Of a stretch of DNA of 64,000 nucleotides, positions 46,401 to 60,109 are shown one piece after another. The notes under the pieces were generated by a model. It did no database searches. It was not told the origin of the DNA and worked only from the letters and a program-made list of their open reading frames with translations. The stretch's first letter is position 1, and every line of letters begins with the position of its first letter. A program made the position numbers and the translations under genes. This DNA is from Chamaelirium japonicum (taxonomy: Eukaryota; Streptophyta; Magnoliopsida; Liliales; Melanthiaceae): contig CANTAL010000145.1 of assembly GCA_947650365.1 (NCBI GenBank), positions 528,501-592,500 of the forward strand, given 5' to 3'.

Positions 46401-49155
46401 CTCTGTTCTCTTCTCTCTTATTTTATCTCGTCTGTGGAGTTTTGGAATTTAGATTCCTTCTTACTTCACTCCTATACCCGTGGCCAATGGACTGGAGCAT
46501 GACTTCTTCTCCCCTTCTTTCTTGGTTTAACTCTCTGTTCTCTTCTATCTTCTACCTAAATAATTTAATTAAATAATATAATTATTTAATTAAGAGAGAA
46601 ACGTAGACAGAAGAGAGTGAAGAAGAGAAAAGATAACGAAGAGAGAAGATAATAGAAGTCCTACTCCAGTCCATTTGCCACTGGTATAGGTCTGAAGTAA
46701 GAAGGAATCTAAATTCCAAAACTACACAGAAGAGAGAGAAGAAGAGGGAAGAGATCGGAGAGATAAACGAAGACAGAAGTGGAGTTTTGAAATTTAGATT
46801 CCTTCTTACTTCACACTTATACCCGTGGATAATGGACTGGAGCAGGACTTATTCTCTCTTTATTTATTTTTCTGTTATCTTCGCTTTTTTTCTCTCTTCT
46901 GAGGAGTTTTGGAATTTAGATTCCTTCTTACTTCACACTTATACCCGTGGCCAATGGATTGGAGCAGGACTTCTTCTCCTTCTATCTTTGTTTATCTCTT
47001 AGTTCTTTTCTCTTTTCTTCTTTCTCTTCTGTCTTCATTTCTCTCTTCGTTTTCTTGTGACTAGTTGGTAGGGCTTGACATATTCGTGCTGATAAAGTAT
47101 TGTGAGATGGGATAAAGAGAGATCTATCAAACATGCCCCACCCTAAAGGGATCGTATAAATATTGAGAAGTGAAGTTTTGGAATTTACCTTTCTTCTTAC
47201 TTCATACCTATTTAATAATTAAATAAAAAATTAATTTAATTAAAAAAAAATTAGTAATATTACTATGATAGTCCTAATAACGTTGAGATAAGACTATTGA
47301 GAAGTAGAGTTTTAGAATTTAGATTCCTTCTTACTTTACATATATACCCATGTCCAATGGACTAGAGCAGGACTTCTTCTCTCTTCTCTCTTTGTTTATC
47401 TCTCCATTCTCTTCTTTCTTCTTCTCTCTCTTCTGTCTTCATTTCTCTCTCTGATTTCTTGTTACTGGTTGATTGGGCTCGATATTTTTGTGCTGATAAC
47501 GTGTTGTGAGATGAGAGAAAGAAAAGAATGGAGAGATTAAATTATATTATAGAGATATGGAGTTTTGGACTTTAGATTCCTTCTAATTTTATACCTAAAC
47601 CCGTGGCCAAAAGACTGGAGCAGGACTTCTTCTCTCTTCTTTCTTTATTTATCTCTTCATTCTCTTTTCTCTTCTTTCTTTTCTATCTCTATTTCTTTCT
47701 CCGTTTTCTTGTGACTGGTCGGCTGGGCTCAACATATTCGTGCTGATAAGATATTGTAAGATGGGAGAAAGAGAGAGCTGTCAAACGAGCCCCACCCTAA
47801 AGGGGATGTATATTATTTATAGGGTAAGCTTACTTAGGGCCTAAGCAATCTATGGGAAAGGGGTCGTATATTATTTATAGGATAAGTTTACTTAAGGCCT
47901 AAGCAATCTATGGGAAACCCTAATCCATGGGAGAGATCCGACGATAGATAGCCTCCCCATCTAACGATCTCATAACAGTTGTAATGTCTTAAATTTTTAT
48001 AAAGAAAAATATAAATTATTTTTAAAGGAAAAAATTCGGGTGTGACTCATCTTCCTTCATTACTTCCTATTATTTAATTAATTTCATTAGTTTAATAAAT
48101 TAAATCATTAAATAAATATTTAATTATATATATATTTAAATAACTAAATAATTAAAAATATTTATTTATTATTTAAATATTAAAATAAATAAATATTTAT
48201 CTTTTCATTTAAAAAAATATTTATTTAATTAAAAAAATTATTATTTATATATTCAAATAATTTACTTATTATTTAAATAATTAGTAAATAGTTATTGAAT
48301 TATTTTTTATTTTATTACTTAATTAAATAATTAATTTTTTAATTAATTATAATTAATATTTCATAATTTAGTAAAATAATTATTTAAATATTTAATTACA
48401 TAAAAATTTACTTTATTATTTTTTATTTAACTATAAAATTTTCTAATAATTAAATTATTTATTTGTCTTAGTAAATAATCTATTTAATATATTTCTTCAC
48501 TAAATAAGTTTTTAAAGATTTAATTAAGTAAATAAATTAATTATTCTACTAAAAAATTATTTATTAAATTTTTTAAATTATTAAATTATTTAATATTTAA
48601 ATAAATAATTAATTTAATTAAAAAATTTATTGTAATATTATTATCATAATCATAATAACGTTAAGATGATACTATTGAGAAATAGAATTTTGAAATTTAG
48701 ATTCCTTCTATTTTCACACCTATACCCATAGCCAATGGACCTGAGTAGGACTTCTTCTCTCTTTTCTCTTCATTTATTTCTCCATTCTTTTCTCTCTTCT
48801 TCTCTCTCTTCTGTGGAGTTTTGAAATTTAGATTCCTTCTTATTTCATACATATACCTATGGCCAATGGATTGGAGTAGGACTTTTTCTCTCTTCTCTCT
48901 TCGTTTATCTCTTCGTTCTCTTCTCTCTTCTTCTCTCTATTCTGTTTTCATTTTTCTCTCTATTTTTTTATGACTGGTCGACTGGGCTCGATATGTTCGT
49001 GTTGATAATATATTGTGAGATGGGAGAAAGAGAGAGTCAAACGTGCCCCACCCTAAAGGGGTCAAATATTATTATAGGGTAAGCTTACTTAGGGCTTAAG
49101 CAATCTATAGGAAACCCTAACACATGGGAGAAGAGAGAAGATAACAGAGAGATCT
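43440..49155 (+). repeat. About 6-kb tandem unit, copy 2
   Basis: Colinear with copy 1. It has its own AT-rich linker (47985-48650) and its own doubled segment near 47810-47920, where CTTACTTAGGGCCTAAGC occurs twice; the matching doubling in copy 1 is at 42395-42500. Confidence 0.75.
47985..48650. other. AT-rich linker of unit copy 2
   Basis: No gene. TTTAATTA and AAATAATTA runs with the CTCATCTTCCTTCATTAC landmark near its start, parallel to 42540-43400. Confidence 0.8.
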
Positions 49156-52087
49156 AATTATATTATTGAGATGTGGAGTGTTGGAATTTAGATTTCTTCT
49201 TACTTCACACCTATAACCGTGGCGAATGGACTGGAGTAGGACTTCTTTTCTCTTTTCTTTTTATTTATCTCTCCATTCTCTTCTCTCTACTTCTCTCTCT
49301 TGTGTCTTTGTTTCTCTCTCTGTTTTCTTGTGACTGGTCTGCTAGGCTCGACATGTTTGTACTGAGAACGTGTTATGAGATAGGAGATTGCTTATTTATT
49401 TTATTTATTTTAATTAATATTTTCTTTAATATTTTAAAATATATTATTTATTTAAATATTTAAATAGTATCATCTCAATGTTATTATTTAAATATTTAAA
49501 TAATTTATATAAATTTATGAGAATGAAAAATATTTTATTTATCTTCTTTTCTCTTCATTTATCTCTCTATTCTCCTTTCTCTTATTCTTTCTTTTCTGTC
49601 TTTGTTTCTTACACCGTTTTTTTGTGACTGGTCAACTGGGCTCGACATATTTGTGCTGATAACGTGTAGTGAGAAGAGAGAAGAATATAGATAAGAACAG
49701 AGATATAAACGAAGAGAGAAGAGAGAAGAAGTCCCACTCCAGTCTATTCGCTATGGGTATAGGTGCGAAGTAAGAAGAAATCTAAATTCTAAAACTCCAC
49801 TTCTAATTAATATAATTAAATCTCTTTGTTCTCTTCTCTCTTCTCCCATGGATTAGGGTTTTTGATAGATTGTTTAGGTCCTAAGTAATCTTACCCTATA
49901 AATACTATATGACCCATTTAAGGTGGGGCACGTTTGACGACTCTCTCTTTCTCTCATCGCACAACACGTTATCAGCACGGGCATATCGAGCCCAATCGAC
50001 CAGTCACAAGAAAACGGATAGAGAACCGAAGACAGAAGAGAGAGAAGAGAAGAGAGAGATAAACAAAGAGAGAAGAGAGAAGAATTCCTGCTTCAGTCCA
50101 TTGGCCACGGGTATAGGTGTGAAGTAAGAAGGAATCTAAATTCTAAAACACCACTTCTAAATATTCATATGACCCCTTTAGGGAGGGGCACGTTTGACGT
50201 CTCTCTCTTTTTCCCATCTCACAACACGTTATCAGCACAAACATGTTGAGCCCAGCCGACCAGTCACAAGAAAATAGAGAGAGAAATGAAAAGAAAAGAG
50301 AGAGAAGAACAGAGAAAAGAATAGAGAGATAAACGAAGAGAGAAGAGAGAAGAAGTCATGATGTAGTCCATTGGCCACGGGTATAGATATGAAGTAAGAA
50401 GAAATCTAAATTCTAAAACTCTATTTCTCAATAATATAATTAAATCTCTTCGTTCTCTTATTTCTTCTCCCATGGATTAGGGTTTTCTATAGATTGCTTA
50501 GGCCCTAAGTAAGCTTACCCTATAAATAATATACGACCTCTTTAGGGTGGGGTACGTTTGACGACTCTCTCTTTTTCCTATTTCACAATACGTTATCTGC
50601 ACGAATATATCGAGCCCAATCGACCAGTCGCAAAAAATAGAGAGATAAACGAAGACAGAAGTAGAGTTTTAGAATTTAGATTCCTTCTTATTTCACATCT
50701 ATACCCGTGGCTAATAGACTGGAGAATGACTTCTTCTCTCTTCTCTCTTTGTTTATATCTCTATTCTCTTCTCTCTTCTTCTTTCTCTTTTGTCTTCGTT
50801 TCTCTCACCGTTTTCTTATGACTGGTCGGCGGGGCTCGACATGTTCGTGTTAATAAAGTGTTATGAGATGGGAGAAAAAGAGAGCCGTCAAACATACCCC
50901 ACCCTAAAAGGGTTGTATAAATATTGAAAAGTGGAGTTTTGGAATTTAGATTCTTTCTAACTTCACATCTATACCCGTGGCCAATAGATTGGAGTAAGAC
51001 TTCTTCTCTATTCTCTCTTCATTTATCTCTTCATTCTTATCTCTTTTCTTCTCTCTCTTTTGTAGAGTTTTGGAATTTAGATTCCTTCTTACTTCACACC
51101 TATACCCGTGTGAAGTAAGAATTTAAATAATTAATTCTTTATTCTTTTCTCTCTCTTTTGTCTTTGTTTCTCTCTATATTTTCTTGTGACTGGTCGATTG
51201 GGCTAGATATGTTCGTGCTGATAACATGTTATTAGATGGGAGAAAAAGAGAGCCGTCAAACATGCCCCACCCTAATGGGGTCGTATTTTATTTATAGGGT
51301 AAGCTTACTTAGGCCTAAGCAATCTATGAAAAACCCTAATCCTTGGAAGAAGAGAGAAGAGAACGGAGAGATTTAATTATATTATTGAGAAGTAGAGTTT
51401 TGGAATTTAGATTCCTTCTTATTTCATACCTATACCCATGGCGAATGGACTAGAGCAGGACTTCTTCTCTCTGCTCTATTCGTTTATCTCTCTATTTTCT
51501 TCTTTCTTCTTCTCTCTCTTCAGTTTTCGTTTCTCTCTCTGTTTTCTTATGACTGGTCAGCTGGGCTCAATATATACGTGCTGATAATATGTTGTGAGAT
51601 AGGAGAAAGTGTGAGTCATCAAATGTGCCCCACGCTAATTAGATTTCTTCTTACTTCGCACCTATACCCATTGCCAATGGGTTGGAGCAAGACTTCTTCT
51701 ATCTTCTCTCTTCGTTTTATTTCCCCATCTCTTCTCTCTTCTTCTCTCTCTTCTGTCTTCCTTTCTCTTTCTGTTTTTTTGTGACTGGTCGGTTGGGCTC
51801 GGTATGTTTGTGCTAATAACGTGCTTTGTGATGAAGAAAAAGTGAGCCGTCAAACGTACCCCACCTAAAGGGGTCATATAAATATTGAGAAGTGGAGTTT
51901 TGAAATTTAGATTCTTTCTTACTTTATACTTATTCCAGTGGTGAATAGACTAGAATAGGACTTCTTCTCTCTTCTCTCTTTATTTATCTCTCCGTTCTCT
52001 TCTTTTTTCTTCTCTCTCTTCTATCTTCGTTTCTCTCTAATTTCTTATGACTGGTCGGTTGGGCTCGACATGTTCATTCTGATAACG

Positions 52088-52255
52088 TGTTGTGTGATGA
52101 GAGAAAGAGAAAGCCATCAAACATGCTCCACCTAAAAGGGGTAATATATTATTTATAGGGTAAGCTTACTTAGAGCCTAAGCAATCTATAGGAAATCCTA
52201 ATCCATGGGAAAGATCCGACGGTGGACAGCCATCCGATTGAACGATCTCAAAACA
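52088..52255 (-). repeat. Full-length LTR-like module (168 bp)
   Basis: Plus strand starts TGTTGTGTGATG and ends ATCTCAAAACA. Read on the minus strand the TATA box and CTTAGGCTCTAAG follow the usual order. It is followed outward by the AT-rich linker at 52256. Confidence 0.7.
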
Positions 52256-52725
52256 GTTGTAATATTTTTAATTTTTTAAAGAAAAATATAAATTCTTTTC
52301 AAAGCAAAAAATTCGGGTGTGCCTCATCTTCTTTCTTTACTTCCTATTATTTAATTAATTTAATTTGTTTAGTAAATTAAATAATTAAATAATTAAATAA
52401 ATATTTAATTATCTATATAACTAAATATTTAAATTATTTAAATAATTTATTTATTATTTAAATAATAAAATAAATAATATTAATTTGATTATTTTAAAAA
52501 AAAATAATTTATTTAAAAAAATATTTTATTATTTATATATTCAAATAATTACCTTATTATTTAAATAATAAGTAAATAGTTATTAAATTATTATTTTATT
52601 TTATTACTTAATAAAATTATTAATTTTTTTATTTATTTCAATCAATATTTCATAAATTAATAAAAAAAATTTAATTATTTAATTACATAGTATTTTATTT
52701 AAATTATTATTTTTTTAACTATATC
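52256..52725. other. AT-rich linker of unit copy 3
   Basis: No gene. AT runs with the GTGTGCCTCATCTTC landmark; it ends where a CT-rich repeat body resumes (TCTTCTCTCTCTTC). Confidence 0.8.
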
Positions 52726-55700
52726 TTCTTCTCTCTCTTCTGTCTTCGTTTTTCTCTTCGTTTCTCTCTTCGTTTTTTTGTGACTAGTCAGTTGGGCTCG
52801 ATATATTCGTACTGATAATATGTTGTGAGATGAAAGAAAGAGAGAGCCATTAAATATGCCCCACCCTAAAGGATCGTATATTATTTATAGGGTAAGCTTA
52901 CTTAGGGCCTAAGCAATCTATGGGAAACCCTAATCCATGGGAGAGATCCGATGGTGGACAGCCATCCGATCTAACGTGCCCCACCCTAAAGGGGTCGTAT
53001 TAATCATTTATTTAAATAATTATTAAATCAATTCTCTTAATTAGTAAGCTTAGCTTATAAATATTTAATTATATATAATTGATTATCACCACGGGTATAG
53101 GTATGAAGTAAGAAGGAATTTAAATTCTTAAACTCCACTTCTCAATAGTATCATCTCAATGTTATTATAATTATCATAGTAATTTACTATAATTTTTTTA
53201 ATTAAATTATTTATTTATTTATTTATTAAATAATTTAAATAATTTAATAATTAAGTTTACTAATTAACGTGTTGTGAGATGGGAGAAAGAGAGAGCCATC
53301 AAACTTGCTCCACCCTAAAGGAGTCGTATAATATAATTAAATCTCTTCGTTCTCTTCTCTCTTCTCCAATGGATTAGGGTTTCCCATAGATTGCTTAGGC
53401 CATAAGTAAGCTTACTCTATAAATAATAAACGACTACTTTAAGGTGGGGCATATTTGATGGCTCTCTCTTTCTCTCATCTCACAACACTTACCCTATAAA
53501 TAATATATGACCCCTTTAGAGTAGGGCATGTTTAATGGCTCTCTCTTTCTCCCATCTTACAACATGTTATCAGCACGATAATATTTAGCCCAGCCGACCA
53601 GTCACAAGAAAATAGAGAGAAATGAAGACAAAAAAGGAGTTTTGGAATTTAGATTCCTTCTTACTTCACACTTATACCCGTAGTCAATGGACTAGAGCAG
53701 GACTTCTCTCTTCTCTCTTTATTTATCTCTCTGTTCGTTTCTTTCTTCTTCTCTTTCATCTCTCCGAAGAGAGAAGAGAAAAGAAGTATTTCTCCAATCC
53801 ATTCGTTATGGGTACAGGTATGAAGTAAGAAGTAATCTAAATTCCAAAACTCCACAGAAGAGAAAGAAGAAGAGAGAATAGAACGAAGAGATAAACGAAG
53901 ACAGAAGAGAGAGATACGACTGGTCGGTTGGGCTCGATAGTAAGAAGTGGCACACACGAATTGCTTAGGCCCTAAGTTCAAATATTAAGAGATACCCTAA
54001 TCCATGGGAAAAGCGAGAAGAGAACATAAAGATTTAATTATATTATTGAGAAGTGGAGTTTTGTAATTTAGATTCCTTCTTACTTAACACCTATACCCAT
54101 GGATAATGGACTGGAGCAAGACTTCTTCTCTCTTCTTTCTTCGATTATCTCTCCATTCTCTTCTTTTTTCTTCATTTTTCTCACAACATTTTATCAGCAT
54201 GAACATGTCGAGTCCAGCCGACCACTATTTAGAATTTAACTAAATTATTTAAATATATTATTTAAATTATTTATCTCTCTATTCTTTTCTCTCTTCTTCT
54301 TTCTCTTTTGTCTTTGTTTCTCTCTCCGGTTTCTTGTGACTAGTCAGTTGGGCTCGATATGTTCGTGCTGATAACGAGTTGTGAGAAGAGAGAAGAAGAG
54401 AAAAAAGAAGGGAAAGATAAATGAAGAAAGAATAGAGAAGAAGTACAGCTCTAGTTCATTCGCCTTGAGTAAAGGTGTAAAGTAAGATAGAATCTAAATT
54501 CCAAAACACCACTTCTAAATAATATAATTAAATCTCTCTATTCTCTTTTCTCTTCTCCCATGGATTAGGGTTTCCCATAGATTGCTTAGGACCTAAGTAA
54601 GCTTACCCTATAAATAATATATGAACGCTTTAGGGTGGGGCATGTTTGACGACTCTTCCTTTCTCCCATCTAATAATACGTTATCAGCATGAACATATCG
54701 AGCCCAACTGACCAGTCGTAAGAAAACAGAAAGAGAAATAAAGACAGAAGTGGAGTTTTGAAATTTAGATTCCATTTTAATTCACACCTATACCCGTGAC
54801 CAATAGACTGGAGTAGGACTTTTTCTCTCTTCTCTCTTCGTTTATCTTTCCGTTCCTTTTCTCTTCTTCTCTCACTTCTGTCTATGTTTCTCTATCCATT
54901 TATTAAGAGAAGAAAATGAGTCTAACAAAGATAGAAGAGACATAAGAAGCGAGAAAAGAACGGAGAAATAAATAAAGAGAGAAGAGAGAGCTTCAAACCT
55001 ATACCCATGGCCAATGGACTAGAGCAGGACTTCTTCTCTCTTCTCTCTTTATTTATCTCTCTGTTCTCTTCTCTCTTCTTCTTTCTCTTCTATCTTTATT
55101 TCTCTATCCGTTTATAGAGAGAAGAAGAGGAGTTTAACGAAGACAGAAGAGAGATAAGAAGCGAAAAAAGAACAGAGAGATAAATAAAGGGAGAAGAGAT
55201 AAAACGTCCTGCTCCAGTCCATTGGCCACAGGTAATGGTGTGAAGTAAGAAGGAATCTAAATTCCTAAACTCTACTTCTGTCTTTATTTCTCTCACTGTT
55301 TTCTTACGATTGGTCGGCTGGGCTCGACTTATTCGTGTTGATAAAGTGTTATGAGATGGCAGAAAGAGAGAGCCATCAAACGTACCACACCCTAAAAAGG
55401 TCGTATATTATTTATAGGGTAAGCTTACTTAGATCCTATGCAATCTATAGGAAACCCTAATCTATAGAAGAAGAGAGAAGAGAACATAGAAATTTAATTA
55501 TATTATTAAGAAGTGGAGTTTTGGAATTTAGATTCCTTCTTGCTTCACACCTATACCCATAGCGAATGGACTAGAACTGGACTTCGTCTCTCTTCTCTCT
55601 TTGTTTATCTCTTTGTTCTCTTCTCTCTTTTCACAACACATTATCAATACGAACATGTTGAGTCCAACCAACCAGTCACAAGAAAACGGAGAGACAAATG

Positions 55701-58700
55701 ATGATAGAGAGAGAGAAGATAACGGAGAGATAAACGAAAAGAGAAGAGAGAAGAAGTCCTACTCCAGTCCATTGGCCATGGATATAGCTATAAAGTAAGA
55801 AGAAATCTAAATTCCAAATTTCTACAGAAGAGAGATAAGACGAGAGAAAAGAACGAAGAGATAAATGAAGAGAGAAGAGAGAAGAAGTCCTACTCCAGTT
55901 AATTGGCCACGGGTATAGGTGAAGTAAGAAGGAATCTAAATTCCTAAACTCCACTTCTGTCTTCATTTCTCTCTCTATTTTCTTGTGACTGGTCGGCTGA
56001 GCTCGATATGTTCATACTGATAAGCTTACTTAGGGCCTAAGCAATCTATAGGAAATCCTAATCCATGAGAGAGATCCGATGATGGACAACCATCCTTCTT
56101 ACTTCACACCTATACTCATGGCCAATAGAATTGAGTACGACTTCTCTCTCTTCTTTCTTCATTTATCTCTCTGTTCTCTTTTCTCTTTTTCTCCCATCTC
56201 ACAATACGTTATCAGCACGAACATATTATGCCCAGTCGACCTGTCACAAGAAAACGGAGAGAGAAAGAAAATCAACAGAGAGAGAAGAAAAGAGAAGAGA
56301 ATGAAGAGATAAACGAAGAGAGAAAAGAGAAAAGAGAAAATAGAAAAAGTCATGCTCAAGTCTATTGGCCATAGGTTTAGGTGTACAGTAAGAAGGATGG
56401 ATGTCCACCGTCGGATCTTTCCCATGGATTTGGATTTTCCATAGATTACTTTGGCCCTAATTAAGCTTTTCTTATAAATAATATATGAACCCTTTAGGGA
56501 GGGGTACATTTGACGGCTCTCCCTTTCTCCCATCTTAGAACACGTTATCAATACGAAAATATCGAGCCCAACCGACCAGTCACAATAAAACAGAAAGAGA
56601 AACGAAGATAGAAATGGAGTTTTGGAATTTAGATTCCTTCTGACTTCACACTTGTAGTCGTGGCCAATGGATTGGAGCAGGATTTTTTCTTTCTTCTCAC
56701 TTTATTTATCTCTCCATTCTTTTCTCTCTTCTTCTCTCTCTTCTATGGAGTTTCGGAATTTAGATTCATTCTTACTTCACACCTATACCTGTGGCTAATG
56801 GACTGGAGTAGGAAATCTTCTCTCTTCTCTTTCCGTTTATTTCTCTATTCTTTTTTCTCTTTTCTCTCACTTCTGTCTTTGTTTCTCTCTCTATTTTCTA
56901 ATGACTGGTCGGCTGGGCTCGATATGCTCGTACTAATAATATGTTATGACAAGTGAGAATAGAATGGAGAGATAAACAAAGAGAAGAGAGAAAAAGTCCT
57001 ACTTCAGTCCATTCGCCATGGTATATGTGTTAGGTTAGAATGAATCTAAATTCCAAAACTATACTTCTCAATAATATAATTAAATCTCTCTGTTTTCTTA
57101 TCTCTTCTCCTATGGATTAGGGTTTTCTATAGATTGGTTAGGCCCTAAGTAAGCTTATCCTATAAATAATATATGACCCATTTAGGGTTGGGCACATTTG
57201 ATGACTCTCTCTTTATCCTATCTCATAACACATTATCAGTACAAACATGTCGAGTCCAGCCGACCAGTCGTAAAAAAACGGAGAGAGAAACGAAGACAGA
57301 AGAGAGAGAAGAAGAGATAAGAGAATTGAGAGATAAACAAAGATAGAAGAGAGAAGAAGTTCTGCTCTAGTTCATTGGCCACGGGTATAGGTTTGAAGTA
57401 AGAAGGAATCTAAATTCCAAAACTCTACTTCTCAATATTTATACGACCCCTTTATGGTGGGGCACGTTTGATAGCTCTTTCTCTCATTTCATAACACGTT
57501 ATCAACACAAACGTGTCAATCACAGCCGACCAGTCTCAAGAAAATAGAAAGAGAAACAAAAACAGAAGAGAGAAAAAAAGAGAAAAAAACAGAGAGGTAA
57601 ACGAAGAGAGAAGAAGTCCTGCTCCTGTCCATTGGCCACGGGTATAGGTTTGAAGTTAGAAGGAATCTAAATTCCAAAACTCCATTTCTCAATAATATAA
57701 TTATATATCGCTATTCTTTTTTCTCTTCTCCTATGGATTAGGGTTTCCCATAAATTGCTTAGGCCTTAAGTAAGTGTACCCTAAAAATAATACACGACCA
57801 CTTTAGGGTGGGACATGTTTGACGGCTCTCTTTTTCTTTCATATCATAACATGTTATATGCACAAACATGTCGAGCCCAGCCGATTAGTCGCAAGAAAAT
57901 GAAGAGAGAAACGAAGACAGAAGAGAGAGAAGAAGAAAGAAGAGAACGGAGAGATAAATGAAGAGAGAAGAAGTCATGCTCTAATCCATTGGCCACAGAT
58001 ATATGTGTGAAGTAAGATGGAATCTAAATTCCAAAACTCCACGTCTATCTTCGTTTCTCTCTCCATTTTCTTATGACTGGTCGGCTGGGCTCGATATGTT
58101 CATGCTTATAACATGTCTAGTTTAATTAAGAAGGAATCTAAATTCTAAAACTCTACTTCTCAATAATATAATTAAATTTCTCCATTCTCTACTTTCTTCT
58201 CCCATGGATTAGTGTTTCTCATAGATTGCTTATGCCATAAGTAAGCTTACCTTATAAATAATATTCGACCCCTTTAGGGTAGGGAATGTTTGACAGCTCT
58301 CTCTCTTTACCATCTCACAATACTTACCCTATAAATAATATACCACCCCTTTAGGGTAGGGCACGTTTGACGGTTCTCCCTTTCTCCCATCTCATAAGAT
58401 GTTATCTTTTGTTTTTTTCCCTGTATCTCTCCCCGTTGTCTTTGATTCTCTCTCTTTATCTTATAGTATAAAATAAAATAAAAAAGTATTGATAGAAAAT
58501 AGATAGAAAAGAATTTTAAACTAGAGAGAGTAGGACTTCTTCTCTCTTCTCTTTTCGTTTATCTCTCCGTTCACTTCTCTCTTTCTCCCATCTCACAACA
58601 TGTTATCAGCATCAATATATCGAGCCTAGCCGACTAGTCAAAAGAAAACGGAGAGAGAAATGGAGACAAAAGTAGAGTTTTCGAATTTAGATTCCTTCTT

Positions 58701-58859
58701 ACTTCACACCTATACCCATGGCCAATGGACTGGAGCGGGACTTCTTCTCTCTTCTATCTTCGTTTATCTCTCTGTTCTCTTCACTCTCTTCTGTCTTTGT
58801 TTCTCTCTCTGTTTTTTTACGACTGGTCGGTTGGGCTCGACATATTCGTGCTGATAACG

Positions 58860-59026
58860 TGTTGTAAGATGGGAGAAAAAAAGGGTCGTTAAGCGTGCCC
58901 CACTCTAAAGGTATCATATATTATTTATAGGGTAAGCTTACTTAGGGCCTAAGCAATCTACGAGAAACCCTAACCATGGGAGAGATCCGACGGTGGACAG
59001 TCATCCGATCGAACGATCTCAAAATA
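58860..59026 (-). repeat. Full-length LTR-like module (167 bp)
   Basis: Plus strand starts TGTTGTAAGAT and ends GATCTCAAAATA. It corresponds to the module at 21423-21590 in duplication D1. Confidence 0.7.
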
Positions 59027-59570
59027 GTTGTAATGATTTATATTTTAAAAATAAAAAATAAAAAATATTTTTATAGCAAAAAATTTGAGTGTGCCTCATT
59101 TTCATTTTTTACTTCCTATTATTTAATTAATTTAATTATTTAATAAATTAAATAGTTAAATAATTAAATAATTAAATAAATATTTAATTATCTTCTCTCT
59201 TTTTATATTATTTTATTACTATGAAATTAAGTGGAGTATTATTACTATAAATTTTTTAATTAAATTAATCATTATATTAAAACGAAAAGAGAAGAGAATT
59301 TACTATGATAATCATAATAACGTTGAGATGATACTATTGAGAAGTCGAGTTTTTGAATTTAGATTTCTTTTTACTTCACACCTATACTTGTGGTGAATGG
59401 ACTGGAGCAGGACTTCTTTTCTCTTCTCTCTTATTTGTCTTTGTTTAAATTATTTAATAATTTAAAAAATTTATAAATTAAGTTTTTAGTAAAATAATTA
59501 ATTTAACTAAACAAATTTTTTATTTTAAAAATAATTAATATTTTTTTAAAAAGATTTAAAACATTACAAC
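59027..59570. other. AT-rich linker between divergent modules, D1 copy 2
   Basis: No gene. Same arrangement as 21591-22135, including a hairpin-family arm (ATGATAATCATAATAACG) near 59305. Confidence 0.8.
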
Positions 59571-59736
59571 TGTTATGAGATCGTTCGATCAGATGACTGC
59601 CCACTGTCGGATCTCTCCTATGGATTAGGGTTTCCCATAGATTGCTTAGGCCCTAAGTAAGCTTACCCTATAAATAATATACGACCCCTTTAGGGTAGGG
59701 CATTATTGACGACTTTATTTCTCTCATCTCAAAATA
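59571..59736 (+). repeat. Full-length LTR-like module (166 bp)
   Basis: Starts TGTTATGAGATCG, ends CATCTCAAAATA, followed by CATTATCAGTATAAAT. Telo-box TTAGGGTTT, CTTAGGCCCTAAG and TATAAATAATA are intact. Partner of 22136-22303. Confidence 0.7.
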
Positions 59737-60109
59737 CATTATCAGTATAAATATATCAAGCTCCTTGGAATCTAATTAAATAAATAAGTAATTGATTACA
59801 GAACTTCTTCTGTCTTTTCTCTTTGATATATTCGTACTGATAACGTGTTGTGAGATGGGAGAAAGAGAGAGCCGTCAAACGTGCCCCACCCTAAAGGGGT
59901 CGTATATTCTTTAAAGAAGAGAGAATAGAATGGAGAAATAAACAAAGAGAGAAGAAAGAAGAACTCTTGCTCCAATCCATTGTCCACGGGTATATGTATG
60001 AAGTAAGTAGAAAGCTAAATTCTAAAACTCCACTTCCTAAAGGCGTCGTATATTATTTCTAGGGTCGTATATTATTTCTCTCTTATCTCTTTATTTATAT
60101 CTCCGTTCT

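Larger units (their letters stand above)
49155..52725 (+). repeat. About 6-kb tandem unit, copy 3 (shortened)
   Basis: It shares the GAGATTGCTTATTTATTTTA junction (49384), the following AATTTATGAGAATG block and the terminal AT-rich linker, but is only about 3.6 kb because middle segments, including the CCTAAATAAAATA block, are missing. Confidence 0.65.
53350..60040 (+). repeat. Segmental duplication D1, copy 2
   Basis: Colinear with about 14380-22620. Relative to copy 1 it lacks about 1.6 kb (14.9-16.5 kb). Both copies begin with the doubled promoter half and the GATAGTAAGAAGTGGCACAC segment (14821 and 53936). It runs on at about 60.05-60.12 kb into D2 copy 2. Confidence 0.8.
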
